From: Pseudoroseicyclus_A sp041714655
GTDB taxonomy: Bacteria > Pseudomonadota > Alphaproteobacteria > Rhodobacterales > Rhodobacteraceae
Reading direction: 5' to 3'
DNA length: 64,000 nt
Assembly (NCBI RefSeq): GCF_041714655.1
Contig: NZ_CP168219.1
Span: 1,922,001 to 1,986,000, forward strand
A program made the position numbers and the translations under genes. Position 1 is the stretch's first letter, and every line of letters starts with the position of its first letter. Positions 1 to 8,049 of this stretch are shown piece after piece. The notes under the pieces were generated by a model. That model was not told the origin of the DNA. It did not search any database and saw nothing but the letters and a program-made list of their open reading frames with translations.

Positions 1-661
1 CGTGGTGGAACTTCGCGCCCTTGGCGACATCGACCTCCATCACAGCGTTCAGCCGCGCGGCGGCGGGGCCATTCTCGAGCAGCGTCAGCTCGGCGCCCTC
101 CTCCAGCCGGATCACATGGTGCAGCGCCACATCCGCCGTCTCGCTCTCGCGGCGATAGGTGATGTGGACGGGCCGGTCTGCGGTGCCGGTGACGCGGATG
201 ACGACGCCATCGGTCGCGATGGCGGAGTTTAGCGCCGCAAAGGGCCGGGCGACGGGGCTCTGGCCGCGCGCCTCCAGCTTGCCGTAAAACTCGCGGGCCC
301 AGTGGATATCAGCGTCCATGGCGGCGGAGAGCCGGGCGATCTCAAGCCCGGTGCCCTCGAGCGCGCTCGAGGCCGCGGCATCGAACACGCCATCGGTGAA
401 GACGATGTGCAGCGTCTCGCGGGCGGCAAAGATGTCATCCTCGGCGCCGTCGAACAGCGCCGCGGGCGCCGCCTCGGGGGCGTTGAGGCTGTCCGGCCGG
501 GTGAAGCGCCAGTATTCGTCGCGGCCATGCGGAAGGCCCATGGCCGTCAGCCGCCCGAGCGCCTCGGCCCGCGCCTCGCGGGCCCAGAGCGCGCCCTGGG
601 GCAGCGTGAGCGTCGCCAGCCGCGCGTCGGTCACATCCTGCTTGGGCTTCGGCAGCGCCAT
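1..661 (-). CDS. sufD: SufD, Fe-S cluster assembly scaffold protein (N-terminal part, cut by left edge)
   Basis: Component of the SufBCD scaffold that assembles Fe-S clusters in the cytosol. I read the minus-strand frame myself: it opens MALPKPKQDVTDARLATL and runs without a stop to base 1, giving about 220 residues of an expected 420-430. The RGQSPVARPFAALNSA stretch near residues 128-143 and the following beta-rich segment (ITYRRESETADVALHHV) are typical of rhodobacterial SufD N-terminal halves. The start codon overlaps the sufC stop by one base (TGATG), so translation is probably coupled to sufC. It is the last visible gene of the iscR-suf operon; the C-terminal core and any downstream sufS or accessory genes lie outside the window. 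Confidence 0.93.
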   Translation of the reverse strand, partial: MALPKPKQDVTDARLATLTLPQGALWAREARAEALGRLTAMGLPHGRDEYWRFTRPDSLNAPEAAPAALFDGAEDDIFAARETLHIVFTDGVFDAAASSALEGTGLEIARLSAAMDADIHWAREFYGKLEARGQSPVARPFAALNSAIATDGVVIRVTGTADRPVHITYRRESETADVALHHVIRLEEGAELTLLENGPAAARLNAVMEVDVAKGAKFHH

Positions 662-1416
662 CAGGCCAGCTCCCCGAGGATGTTGGCGTAGCCGTTCTCC
701 TCGACCTCGAGCGCCAGTTCGGGCCCGCCCGTCTTGATTATCCGGCCATCGGCCATGATGTGCACGACATCGGGTGTGATGTGGTTCAAAAGCCGCTGGT
801 AGTGGGTGATGACGAGGAAGCTGCGGCCCTCGGAGCGCAGGGCGTTCACCCCTTCGGAGACGAGCTTCATCGCATCGACATCGAGGCCGGAATCGGTCTC
901 GTCGAGGATGCACATCTTCGGCTCGAGGACGGCCATCTGCAGGATTTCGTTGCGCTTCTTCTCACCGCCCGAGAAGCCGACATTGACGGGCCGCTTCAGC
1001 ATCTCGGCGTCGATGTTGAGCGTCTTGGCCCGCTCGCGCACGAGCTTGAGGAAGTCCGCCGCGCTGACCTCCTCCTCGCCCTTGGCCTTGCGCTGCGCGT
1101 TGAGCGCGGTGCGGAGGAACGTCATGTTGCCGACGCCCGGGATCTCCACCGGATACTGGAACGCCAGGAACAGCCCGGCCGCCGCGCGCTCCTCGGGCTC
1201 CATCGCGAGCAGGTCCTCGCCCTCGAGCGTCGCCGTGCCGCCGGTCACTTCGTAGCCCTCGCGGCCCGAGAGCACGTAGGACAGTGTCGACTTGCCGGAG
1301 CCGTTCGGCCCCATGATCGCATGCACCTCGCCGGCGCCGACCTCGAGATCGACACCCTTCAGGATCTGCTTGTCTTCTTCTTCAAGATCGACCGTCAGGC
1401 CCTTGATGTTCAGCAT
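661..1416 (-). CDS. sufC: SufC, Fe-S assembly ABC-type ATPase
   Basis: Cytosolic ATPase subunit of SufBCD; ATP hydrolysis drives the rearrangement of SufB-SufD during cluster assembly. The 251-residue length is standard. Visible motifs are Walker A GPNGSGKS at residues 36-43, the ABC signature in the SufC-specific form FSGGEKKRNEI, Walker B MCILDETDSGLD (with the SufC variant ETDSGLDVDA), and the H-loop in VITHYQRLL. No membrane segments are present, which separates it from transporter ATPases. It lies between a small SAM-fold gene and sufD, in the usual rhodobacterial order. Confidence 0.97.
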   Translation of the reverse strand: MLNIKGLTVDLEEEDKQILKGVDLEVGAGEVHAIMGPNGSGKSTLSYVLSGREGYEVTGGTATLEGEDLLAMEPEERAAAGLFLAFQYPVEIPGVGNMTFLRTALNAQRKAKGEEEVSAADFLKLVRERAKTLNIDAEMLKRPVNVGFSGGEKKRNEILQMAVLEPKMCILDETDSGLDVDAMKLVSEGVNALRSEGRSFLVITHYQRLLNHITPDVVHIMADGRIIKTGGPELALEVEENGYANILGELA

Positions 1417-1431
1417 ATCGTCCTCATCATC

Positions 1432-2025
1432 TCATTTCGGCGTGACCATCAGCGACGCGATGCGCCGCAGGTCGCCGGGATTGATCGTCTGCGGCGAGAT
1501 CTCGAAGCGGGCCATGCGGCCGCGCGTCTCGGCAGGCTTCACGAAGTCCTCCACGACCTTGTAGATCGGGCGGTCGGTGTAATCGTCGAAGAGCACCCGC
1601 ATCGGCGCCTTCGTCAGAAAGAGGCAGGCCAGCAGGCAGGCGGGGCGGAAGCGCCCGTCGATCAGCGCGAGGTCAGGCTGCACGAAATCGGGGCGTTCCC
1701 AGACCGACAGCGGGTAGTCGGGAAACCGCGTGAAGGGCGGCTTCGGCAGCGGCATCCCCCAGTCGCCCGTCGGGCCGATATCGGCATGGTGCAGGTGCAG
1801 CTTGTCCATCGGCCCGTCGCCGGCCAGCGCCTCGCTGAGGCTCTTCAGCCATTCGGCATCGCTCTCGACGGAGAAGACGCGCTTGCCCAGCGACTGCGCG
1901 AGCGCCGTCGACCCGCCGGAGCCGTATTCTAGGATCACCTCGGCGCGGGCATATTCCTCCCGCAGCCAGGCTTCCTCCTGGTCCGGCATCGAAATCTTGG
2001 GCGCACCAGCCAATGCAACCATCAC
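1432..2025 (-). CDS. Small Rossmann-fold, SAM-methyltransferase-like protein in the suf operon
   Basis: Protein of 197 residues lying between sufB and sufC and probably cotranscribed with them. It has a class I SAM-binding-like motif I, ILEYGSGGST, after about 30 residues, followed by VFSVESDAEWLKSL, which fits the acidic motif after strand beta-2. A later strand, LALIDGRFRPACLL, resembles the DG(R/A)H segment of small methyltransferase-fold proteins. No substrate-defining motif is recognised, and catalytic activity is unproven. Homologues occupy this position in rhodobacterial suf operons as unnamed ORFs, as far as I recall. The start is either of two adjacent ATG codons (MMVAL). Confidence 0.8.
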   Translation of the reverse strand: MMVALAGAPKISMPDQEEAWLREEYARAEVILEYGSGGSTALAQSLGKRVFSVESDAEWLKSLSEALAGDGPMDKLHLHHADIGPTGDWGMPLPKPPFTRFPDYPLSVWERPDFVQPDLALIDGRFRPACLLACLFLTKAPMRVLFDDYTDRPIYKVVEDFVKPAETRGRMARFEISPQTINPGDLRRIASLMVTPK

Positions 2026-2055
2026 TCAACTCTCCTCGCTGAAATCAGAAAAAGC

Positions 2056-3561
2056 TCAACCCACGGAGCCTTCGAGCGAGATCGCCACGAGCTGCTGGGC
2101 CTCCATTGCGAATTCCATCGGCAGGGCCTGCAGCACGTCCTTGCAGAAACCGTTGACGACGAGCGCCACCGCCTCTTCCTCGTCCATGCCGCGCGAGCGG
2201 CAGTAGAAGAGCTGGTCGTCATCGACCTTGGAGGTCGTCGCCTCGTGCTCCACCCGGGAGGAATTGTTCTTCACCTCGATGTAGGGCACCGTATGCGCCC
2301 CGCAGCCGGAGCCGATCAGCAGCGAGTCACACTGGGTGTAATTCCGGCTGTTCGTGGCCTTGGGATGCATCGAGACGAGCCCCCGATAGGTGTTCTGCGC
2401 CCGGCCGGCGCTGATCCCCTTGCTGACGATGCGGCTCTTCGTGTTCTTGCCGAGGTGCTGCATCTTCGTGCCGGTATCGGCCTGCTGGGCGTTGTTGGCG
2501 ATGGCGATGGAGTAGAACTCACCCTGGCTGTCGTCACCGCGCAGGATGCAGGAGGGGTATTTCCACGTGATCGCGGAGCCGGTCTCGACCTGCGTCCACA
2601 TGATCTTCGCCCGGTCGCCCCGGCAATCGGCGCGCTTGGTGACGAAGTTGTAGATGCCGCCCTTGCCGTCCTCGTCGCCGGGATACCAGTTCTGCACGGT
2701 GGAATACTTCACCTCGGCGTCTTCCTCGATGACGATCTCCACCACCGCGGCGTGAAGCTGCGCCGTGTCGCGCTTGGGCGCCGTGCAGCCTTCCAGATAG
2801 CTGACGTAGGAGCCCTTGTCGGCGATGATCAGCGTCCGCTCGAACTGGCCGGTGTTCTCGGCATTGATGCGGAAATAGGTCGAGAGCTCCATCGGGCAGC
2901 GCACGCCCGGCGGCACGTAGACGAAGGAGCCGTCGGAGAAGACCGCCGAGTTGAGCGTCGCGTAGAAGTTGTCCGAGACGGGCACGACGCTGCCCAGGTA
3001 CTTACGCACCAGCTCGGGATGCTCGACGATGGCTTCCGAGATCGAGCAGAAGATCACGCCGGCCTTGGCGAGCTCGTCCTTGAAGGTGGTGCCCAGGGAG
3101 ACGCTGTCGAAGACGGCATCGACGGCCACGCGGCGGTCGCCTTCGGCCGGCTCGACGCCGGCGAGGAGCGCCTGCTCCTTCAGGGGGATGCCGAGCTTCT
3201 CGTAGGTGGCAAGGAGCTTGGGGTCGACCTCATCGAGCGATTTCGGCTTGGTTTCCATGCTCTTGGGGCGGGCGAAGTAATACTGCTCCTGAAAGTCGAT
3301 GTCGGGCAGATCGAGCATGGCCCAGGTGGGCAGGCTCTGGTGCTGCCAGCGCTCGAAGGCCTTCAGGCGCCACTCGGTCATCCACTCCGGTTCGTTGTTC
3401 TTCGCCGAGATCAGGCGGACGATATCCTCGTTCACGCCCTTCGGAGCGTATTCCGTCTCGATCTCGGTGTTCCAGCCGAACTTGTAGGTGCCGGCGAGCT
3501 TGGCGACGGCATCCACCGTCTCCTGCTCGACGGCCTCTCTTGTGGTGACGACCTCGGTCAT
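2056..3561 (-). CDS. sufB: SufB, Fe-S cluster assembly scaffold protein
   Basis: Core scaffold on which nascent Fe-S clusters are built, partner of SufC and SufD. The chosen start (MTEVVTTREAVEQETVDAVA) gives 501 residues, close to the family norm; the longer reading upstream only runs through the end of the cysteine desulfurase gene. SufB hallmarks include the YLEGCTAPKRD segment carrying the conserved core cysteine, and near the C-terminus the HEATTSKVDDDQLFYCRSRG block. The start overlaps the upstream stop as ATGA, implying translational coupling to the desulfurase. Confidence 0.97.
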   Translation of the reverse strand: MTEVVTTREAVEQETVDAVAKLAGTYKFGWNTEIETEYAPKGVNEDIVRLISAKNNEPEWMTEWRLKAFERWQHQSLPTWAMLDLPDIDFQEQYYFARPKSMETKPKSLDEVDPKLLATYEKLGIPLKEQALLAGVEPAEGDRRVAVDAVFDSVSLGTTFKDELAKAGVIFCSISEAIVEHPELVRKYLGSVVPVSDNFYATLNSAVFSDGSFVYVPPGVRCPMELSTYFRINAENTGQFERTLIIADKGSYVSYLEGCTAPKRDTAQLHAAVVEIVIEEDAEVKYSTVQNWYPGDEDGKGGIYNFVTKRADCRGDRAKIMWTQVETGSAITWKYPSCILRGDDSQGEFYSIAIANNAQQADTGTKMQHLGKNTKSRIVSKGISAGRAQNTYRGLVSMHPKATNSRNYTQCDSLLIGSGCGAHTVPYIEVKNNSSRVEHEATTSKVDDDQLFYCRSRGMDEEEAVALVVNGFCKDVLQALPMEFAMEAQQLVAISLEGSVG

Positions 3562-4613
3562 GCGTCTATCCTCGTCTCGGAGCGGGGGCCGATGGCCCGG
3601 CGCCGCTTTTCTCCAAATGTGCGGGCGAAGGCCAGCACGGATTCCTCTGTTGTGTCGGGCCCCAGCGAGATGCGCATCGAGCACGCCGCGTCCTCGCCGT
3701 AGCCCATCGCCTCGAGCACCCGGCTCCGCCGCACCTTGCCGGAGGAGCAGGCCGAGCCCGCCGAGACGGCGAAACCGGCGAGGTCCATGACCATCACCTG
3801 AGTCTCGCCCTTCCAGCCGGGGGAAATGACATTCGTGACGTTCGGCAGGCGCGCCTGCCCTCTCCCCACGATATGGACCCCCGGGGCGGCCTCTTCCAGT
3901 GCCTCTTCAAGAAGAGCGCGGCGGGCCGCAACCTCTTCCCAGACCCCGGCGGCCAGATCGGCCTGCGCGGCGGCGGCCGCGGCGCCGAGCCCGGCGATGC
4001 CGATGATGTTCTCGGTGCCGGCCCGGCGCGACATCTCCTGCCCGCCGCCGAGCGCGCGGGCGGCGACCTCCTGGCCCGGCTTGACGATCAGCGCGCCCAC
4101 GCCCTTCGGCCCCCCGAACTTGTGGGCGGAGAGGACGGCCATGGAGATGCCGGACCAGCCGAAGGCGAAGGGCAGCTTGCCGAAGCCCTGGGTGATGTCG
4201 CTGAGCGCCAGCCCCTCGGGCAGATCCTGCAGGATCCCCGTCTCGGAATTGGCGAGCTGCAGCGCCGAGGTGGCCGGGTCGGTTACCGCCACCCTGCCCT
4301 CGCGGCTCACCTCCAGATCGGGGGTGCACCAGGCGAGCGCCGCCTCGTGCTCGACCGGCGCGCAGTGCAAGGCCCGGCCGGCGAGGCCGAGCCCGAGCGC
4401 CTCCGTCGCGCCGGAGGTGAAGATGATGTCATCTGCCTCGCAGCCCACCGCCTCGGCGAGCTGGGCGCGGGCCTTCTCGACCAGCCCCTTCGCCGCCCGC
4501 CCCTCGGCATGGACGGAGGAAGGGTTGCCGGCGACATCCATCGCCGCCGCCATGGCGGCCCTCGCCTCGGGGCGCAGCGGCGTCGTTGCCGCGTGATCGA
4601 GATAATGGCGCAT
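3558..4613 (-). CDS. Cysteine desulfurase, NifS/IscS-type, second gene of the suf operon
   Basis: PLP enzyme that converts cysteine to alanine and passes persulfide sulfur to the SufBCD scaffold. The 351-residue product starts MRHYLDHAATTPLRPEARAAM, the classic NifS-family opening. PLP-binding Lys165 lies in SAHKFGGPKG and catalytic Cys289 in AGSACSSGK; His89 (VEHEAAL) fits the substrate-contacting histidine. The length is about 50 residues below a typical IscS (about 400), with the deficit between the SGAT segment and the lysine. In Rhodobacter the gene after iscR is an IscS-like desulfurase and SufS is encoded later in the operon; I follow that reading but give no symbol. It starts 17 bases after the iscR stop. 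Confidence 0.93.
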   Translation of the reverse strand: MRHYLDHAATTPLRPEARAAMAAAMDVAGNPSSVHAEGRAAKGLVEKARAQLAEAVGCEADDIIFTSGATEALGLGLAGRALHCAPVEHEAALAWCTPDLEVSREGRVAVTDPATSALQLANSETGILQDLPEGLALSDITQGFGKLPFAFGWSGISMAVLSAHKFGGPKGVGALIVKPGQEVAARALGGGQEMSRRAGTENIIGIAGLGAAAAAAQADLAAGVWEEVAARRALLEEALEEAAPGVHIVGRGQARLPNVTNVISPGWKGETQVMVMDLAGFAVSAGSACSSGKVRRSRVLEAMGYGEDAACSMRISLGPDTTEESVLAFARTFGEKRRRAIGPRSETRIDA

Positions 4614-4630
4614 CGGGTCCTCTTCCGGGC

Positions 4631-5158
4631 TCAGGCCGGGCTCACGGGGTCGCGCCCCACGATGTGGTCCTCCGACCCCTCGCCGGCAATCGGGCCGAGC
4701 GTTTCCTCGACGACCTCGAAGAGCGCCGGCACAGCGCGGCAGGGGGCGAGGCCGTTGCGGGTCACGTCCGACAGGCGCGTCTGGTGGAGGAAAACATAGA
4801 CATGCGCCGCGAGCGATTCCCACAGGCGGTTGGTCAGGCTCTGCGCCCGGCTGCCCGAGGCGCCGCCCGAGGCGCCGGCGCCCTTGTGCATGGCGCTGAC
4901 CGTCTCGTCGACTGCCGCCAGCACATCGGCGATGGTGATCTCCTCCGCCGGGCGCGACAGGCGGTAGCCGCCGCCGGGGCCGCGCACGCTGTCGACCAGA
5001 TCGGCGCGGCGCAGGCGCACGAAGAGCTGCTCCAGATAGGGCAATGACAGATCCTGGCGGCGGGAGAGCTCGGTGAGGCTCATCAGCTTGCCCTCCGGCT
5101 GGAGCGCCAGATCGCAGAGCGCCACCATCGCGTAACGACCCTTTGTCGACAGCTTCAT
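4631..5158 (-). CDS. iscR: IscR-type Rrf2-family transcriptional regulator (cysteine-poor)
   Basis: Rrf2 winged-helix regulator at the head of the suf operon; the start MKLSTKGRYAMVALCDLAL matches IscR N-termini and gives 175 residues. The HTH recognition region is LSLPYLEQLFVRLRRADLVDSVRGPGGGYRL (residues 38-67), diagnostic for IscR. The three clustered cysteines that ligate [2Fe-2S] in E. coli IscR are absent: the equivalent stretch is AMHKGAGASGGASGSRAQ. Only Cys15 and Cys140 remain. Rhodobacter sphaeroides IscR is known as an atypical Fe-S-binding IscR that represses iron-sulfur genes, so this is probably the same subtype. The palindrome at 5266-5282 is the likely operator. Confidence 0.92.
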   Translation of the reverse strand: MKLSTKGRYAMVALCDLALQPEGKLMSLTELSRRQDLSLPYLEQLFVRLRRADLVDSVRGPGGGYRLSRPAEEITIADVLAAVDETVSAMHKGAGASGGASGSRAQSLTNRLWESLAAHVYVFLHQTRLSDVTRNGLAPCRAVPALFEVVEETLGPIAGEGSEDHIVGRDPVSPA

Positions 5159-5265
5159 CGGCGTCTCTCCTCTCGCTCCAAGCCCGGGCGCGGGCCCTAT
5201 TGCATTGACGCCGCGCCGGGGGGCCATTACCTCCCTTGCAGCTTGGCCGGGCCGAAAGGCGCCGG

Positions 5266-5282
5266 TTTAGAATTATTCTAAA
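5266..5282. promoter_or_regulatory. Candidate IscR operator (Iron-Rhodo-box-like palindrome)
   Basis: TTTAGAATTATTCTAAA is a perfect inverted repeat with 8-base arms around a single T. It is strikingly AT-rich in a very GC-rich sequence and lies 108 bases upstream of iscR and 50 bases upstream of the divergent hydrolase start. Position and form fit the Iron-Rhodo-box assigned to IscR in Rhodobacteraceae; I recall the class of site but not its exact consensus. Confidence 0.65.
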
Positions 5283-5331
5283 GAGCCCGAGCGTTTCCGT
5301 CAAGAAACCCCGGGCGGTCTTGAGGACGCAC

Positions 5332-5985
5332 ATGCCCGAAGTCATCTTCCCCGGCCCCGAGGGCCGGCTCGAAGGCCGCTACCACCCGCAGCGGGCGGCC
5401 GACGCGCCCATCGCGATCATCCTGCATCCGCATCCGCAATTCGGCGGCACGATGAACAACCGGGTTGTCTACAACCTGCATTATGCCTTCCACGATCTGG
5501 GCTTCACGGTGCTGCGCTTCAACTTCCGCGGCGTGGGGCGGAGCCAGGGCGAATACGATCAGGGCATCGGCGAGCTCTCCGACGCCGCCTCGGCGCTCGA
5601 CTACCTGCAGTCGATGAACTCCAACTCCAAGCATTGCTGGGTCGCCGGTTTCTCCTTCGGCGCCTGGATCGGCATGCAGCTTCTGATGCGCCGGCCGGAG
5701 ATCACCGGCTTCATCTCCGTCGCGCCGCAGGCGAACATGTACGACTTCTCGTTCCTCGCCCCCTGCCCCTCCTCGGGCCTCGTCATCAACGGCTCGGCCG
5801 ACCGCGTGGCGCCGCCCGCGGATACCGAAGCCCTTGTGAAGAAGCTGCACGAGCAGAAGGGCATCACGATCACCCATGAAACCATCGAAGGCGCCGGGCA
5901 TTTCTTCGAGGATCCGCACATGGACACCATGATCGGCTCGGTGAAGGAATATGTGGCCCGCCGGCTGACGGAGAACACCCGCTGA
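5332..5985 (+). CDS. Alpha/beta hydrolase
   Basis: Cytosolic alpha/beta-hydrolase of 217 residues, divergent from the iscR operon. The oxyanion-hole region is LHPHPQFGGTMNN, the nucleophile elbow is GFSFGAW (serine), the acid is the aspartate in GSADRVAPP, and the catalytic histidine is in GAGHFFEDP. This small-hydrolase type (HPHPxxGGxMxN opening) usually lacks a lid domain; the substrate is unknown. The start at MPEVIFPGPEGRLEG was chosen because the 32 residues upstream would cover the AT-rich palindrome and look noncoding. It may share iron-responsive control with iscR through that palindrome. Confidence 0.88.
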   Translation: MPEVIFPGPEGRLEGRYHPQRAADAPIAIILHPHPQFGGTMNNRVVYNLHYAFHDLGFTVLRFNFRGVGRSQGEYDQGIGELSDAASALDYLQSMNSNSKHCWVAGFSFGAWIGMQLLMRRPEITGFISVAPQANMYDFSFLAPCPSSGLVINGSADRVAPPADTEALVKKLHEQKGITITHETIEGAGHFFEDPHMDTMIGSVKEYVARRLTENTR

Positions 5986-5991
5986 GGCGCA

Positions 5992-6231
5992 ATGAGCATC
6001 CTTGAAGAGATCGCCGACAAGCTCGCCATCGAGACCATCAAGGTGATGGATGCGCTCGGCGACGATCAGTATTTCAATCAGGTGGCGAAGGAGATCGGCT
6101 CCTCCAGCCAGACGATGGAAGAGGCGTTCCTGACCGCGATGCGGATGCGCCTCGCCGAGCGGCGCGCCAAGGCGATGCTGCGGGCCGAGGCCGAGCGGAT
6201 CGCCGAGGCGCGCGGCAAGCCGAAGGCATGA
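5992..6231 (+). CDS. Conserved small hypothetical protein (79 aa)
   Basis: Short, charged, alanine-rich helical protein beginning MSILEEIADKLAIETIKVMD. There is no signal peptide, membrane segment or cysteine motif. I do not recognise the family. It starts six bases after the hydrolase stop and its own stop overlaps the next start (ATGA), so it looks like the middle gene of a three-gene transcription unit. Coding is supported by this spacing and by codon usage like its neighbours. Confidence 0.75.
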   Translation: MSILEEIADKLAIETIKVMDALGDDQYFNQVAKEIGSSSQTMEEAFLTAMRMRLAERRAKAMLRAEAERIAEARGKPKA

Positions 6232-7388
6232 GCGCCGGGCCGAATGCCCGCCTCGAGGCCCAGCTCGCCTTCCTGGTGGAGGCCGACCGGCTGAAGAGCG
6301 TCGCCCGCGCCAACCTCCTGATGGACGGCTCGCGCCGCGAGACGACCGCCGAGCATTCCTGGCACCTCGCGCTCTGGGCGCTGATCTTCGAGGATCTGGC
6401 GCCGCGAGGCTGCGACCTCGACCGGGCGCTCCTCATGGCGCTGATCCACGATCTGGTGGAGATCGACGCCGGCGACCATCCGATCCACGAGGGCCACGAC
6501 CCCGCCGAGGTGGCGGCGAAGGAGGGGGCGGCGGCGCGGCGACTCTACGGGCTTCTGCCGGAGGATCAGGGCACCCGGCTCCACGCCCTCTGGGAGGAGT
6601 TCGAGGCAGGCCAGAGCCCCGAGGCGCGCTTCGTGCGGATTCTCGACGCCGCCCAGCCGATCCTGCAGACGCTTTTGCAGGAAGAGATGTCGGCAGCCGA
6701 CCGCGACATCACCCGCGCCAACCTGACGCTCGGCCGCAGCGCCGCGCTTGCCGACCTCTGGCCGGCGTTCCACGCCCATGCGGTGGGCCTGATCGAGGGC
6801 GCCGCCCCGCGCCCGCCCGAGCCGCTCGGCGCCCGGCTGCGCTTCCTCGCCGAGGCGGACCGGCTGAAGACCGTGCTCCGCGGCACCACGATCTTCGACG
6901 GCTCCCGCCGCGAGAATTCCGCCGAGCATTCCTGGCATCTGGCGCTCTATGCGCATCTTCTGCCCGAACATGCCGAGCGCCCGGCCGATGCGGCCCGGGC
7001 GCTGCGGATGCTGATCCTGCACGATCTGGTGGAGATCGACGCCGGCGACGCGCCGATCCACGGCGATCACGACGTGGCGGCGCTGGAGGCGGCCGAGCGC
7101 CGCGCGGCAGACAGACTGTTCGGTCTGCTCCCCGGCGGCGCCGCGCTCCGCGCGCTCTGGGACGAGTTCGAGGCCGCCGAGACGGCGGATGCGCGCTATG
7201 CCAAGAGCATCGACCGCGTGCAGCCGGTCATGGCCAATCTCGAGGCTGGCGGCGGCACCTGGATCTCCTTCGCGGTCAGCCGCGAGAAGCTGGAGACGCG
7301 GGTCGGATCCAAGGTGCGCCGGGGTGCCCCGGCGCTCTGGGCGGCGCTCCTGCCCCGCATCGACGCCTGGTTCGGCGAACGGGCCTGA
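6228..7388 (+). CDS. Tandem-duplicated HD-domain metal-dependent phosphohydrolase (YfbR-like)
   Basis: A 386-residue protein made of two copies of a roughly 190-residue HD hydrolase. Copy 1 (about residues 8-190) has AEHSWHLAL with His43 and IHDLVEIDAGD with His74-Asp75. Copy 2 (about 200-386) has AEHSWHLAL with His234 and LHDLVEIDAGD with His265-Asp266. Both retain the first His and the HD pair, so both may bind metal. The nearest families are HD_3/YfbR 5'-deoxynucleotidases, normally single-domain proteins of about 200 residues that act as dimers; here the dimer could be intramolecular. Substrate is not determinable from sequence. Start overlaps the preceding stop. Confidence 0.88.
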   Translation: MSAGPNARLEAQLAFLVEADRLKSVARANLLMDGSRRETTAEHSWHLALWALIFEDLAPRGCDLDRALLMALIHDLVEIDAGDHPIHEGHDPAEVAAKEGAAARRLYGLLPEDQGTRLHALWEEFEAGQSPEARFVRILDAAQPILQTLLQEEMSAADRDITRANLTLGRSAALADLWPAFHAHAVGLIEGAAPRPPEPLGARLRFLAEADRLKTVLRGTTIFDGSRRENSAEHSWHLALYAHLLPEHAERPADAARALRMLILHDLVEIDAGDAPIHGDHDVAALEAAERRAADRLFGLLPGGAALRALWDEFEAAETADARYAKSIDRVQPVMANLEAGGGTWISFAVSREKLETRVGSKVRRGAPALWAALLPRIDAWFGERA

Positions 7389-7400
7389 CCGCCCTGGCCG

Positions 7401-7796
7401 TCAGGCGTCTGGGGCGGTCTTCGTCAGATGCGCGCGCAGGATCGCGGCATTGCGCAGGTTGGCCTTGAAGCCGAGGTCGAAGAGGTCGCCCAGGACGGGC
7501 ACGAGACCCACGACGTAATCCACGCCGGTGTTTATCATCATCTTCGCGATCTGGTGCCGCGGCAGCCCGAGCTCCCGCGCCCGCCAGATCATCCAGGCCG
7601 AGGGCGCCAGCACGACCGTATCGCCGACGCCCGGCACGAGACCGATGAGGGAATCGAGCCCGAAGGGCACACCGAAGATGCGCCAGCGCGCATCGAGAAG
7701 CCGCGCCACCTTCTCCAGCCGCGCCAGCTCCGCCGCGTGGTCGACGGTGGCGTGGTCACTGGGTGTGGGACGGACCTGTCTGTCTGTATATGTCAT
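7401..7796 (-). CDS. DUF4112 membrane-associated protein
   Basis: A 131-residue protein starting MTYTDRQVRPTPSDHATVDH. The DUF4112 core is recognisable as RLEKVARLLDARWRIFGVPFG, then LDSLIGLVPGVGDTVVLAPSAW, then VDYVVGLVPVLGDLFDLGFKAN, i.e. two GLVPxxGD motifs in hydrophobic helices. Function is unknown. Convergent with the HD gene (12 bases apart) and divergent from icd. The longer upstream reading was rejected because it runs through a hairpin repeat. Confidence 0.87.
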   Translation of the reverse strand: MTYTDRQVRPTPSDHATVDHAAELARLEKVARLLDARWRIFGVPFGLDSLIGLVPGVGDTVVLAPSAWMIWRARELGLPRHQIAKMMINTGVDYVVGLVPVLGDLFDLGFKANLRNAAILRAHLTKTAPDA

Positions 7797-7872
7797 GCGC
7801 GGAACCTCCGTGGCATCAACGCAAGCGGAGCGGAAAGGTTCGATCCCGGGTGTCTCGGGGCAGGAAGGGGGT

Positions 7873-7945
7873 GGCCGGCGCCAGTGCGCCGGCCAGCGGG
7901 GGCCCTGCCCCCGCACCCCCGAGGTATTTCCGGCCAGATGAAAGG
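7873..7945. repeat. Dispersed rhodobacterial hairpin element, copy A1
   Basis: Three modules in a row: a perfect 9-bp hairpin (7873-7894, arms GGCCGGCGC/GCGCCGGCC, loop CAGT), a perfect 7-bp hairpin (7896-7914, arms GCGGGGG/CCCCCGC), then a conserved tail ACCCCCGAGGTATTT...GGCCAGATGAA (7915-7945). The same architecture recurs at 35370-35436. It lies in the 253-bp gap between DUF4112 and icd, about 100 bases upstream of icd. Confidence 0.85.
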
Positions 7946-8049
7946 CAGCGTATCGCCGGAGCGATGTATACAATGGCATACTCCCTTCCCCCATGACGGG
8001 GATTGGGCTATGAGCCGCGGCAACCCGCAACTCATCCGGAGATGGATCC

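Noticed and set aside
3562..3684. Longer sufB start (41 extra residues)
   Set aside because: The extra segment lies in the end of the cysteine desulfurase gene in another frame and resembles no SufB N-terminus; the ATGA overlap start fits better.
5266..5282. Rho-independent terminator interpretation of the AT-rich palindrome
   Set aside because: It has a single-base centre, no U-tract of its own, and lies between divergent starts, so an operator is a better reading.
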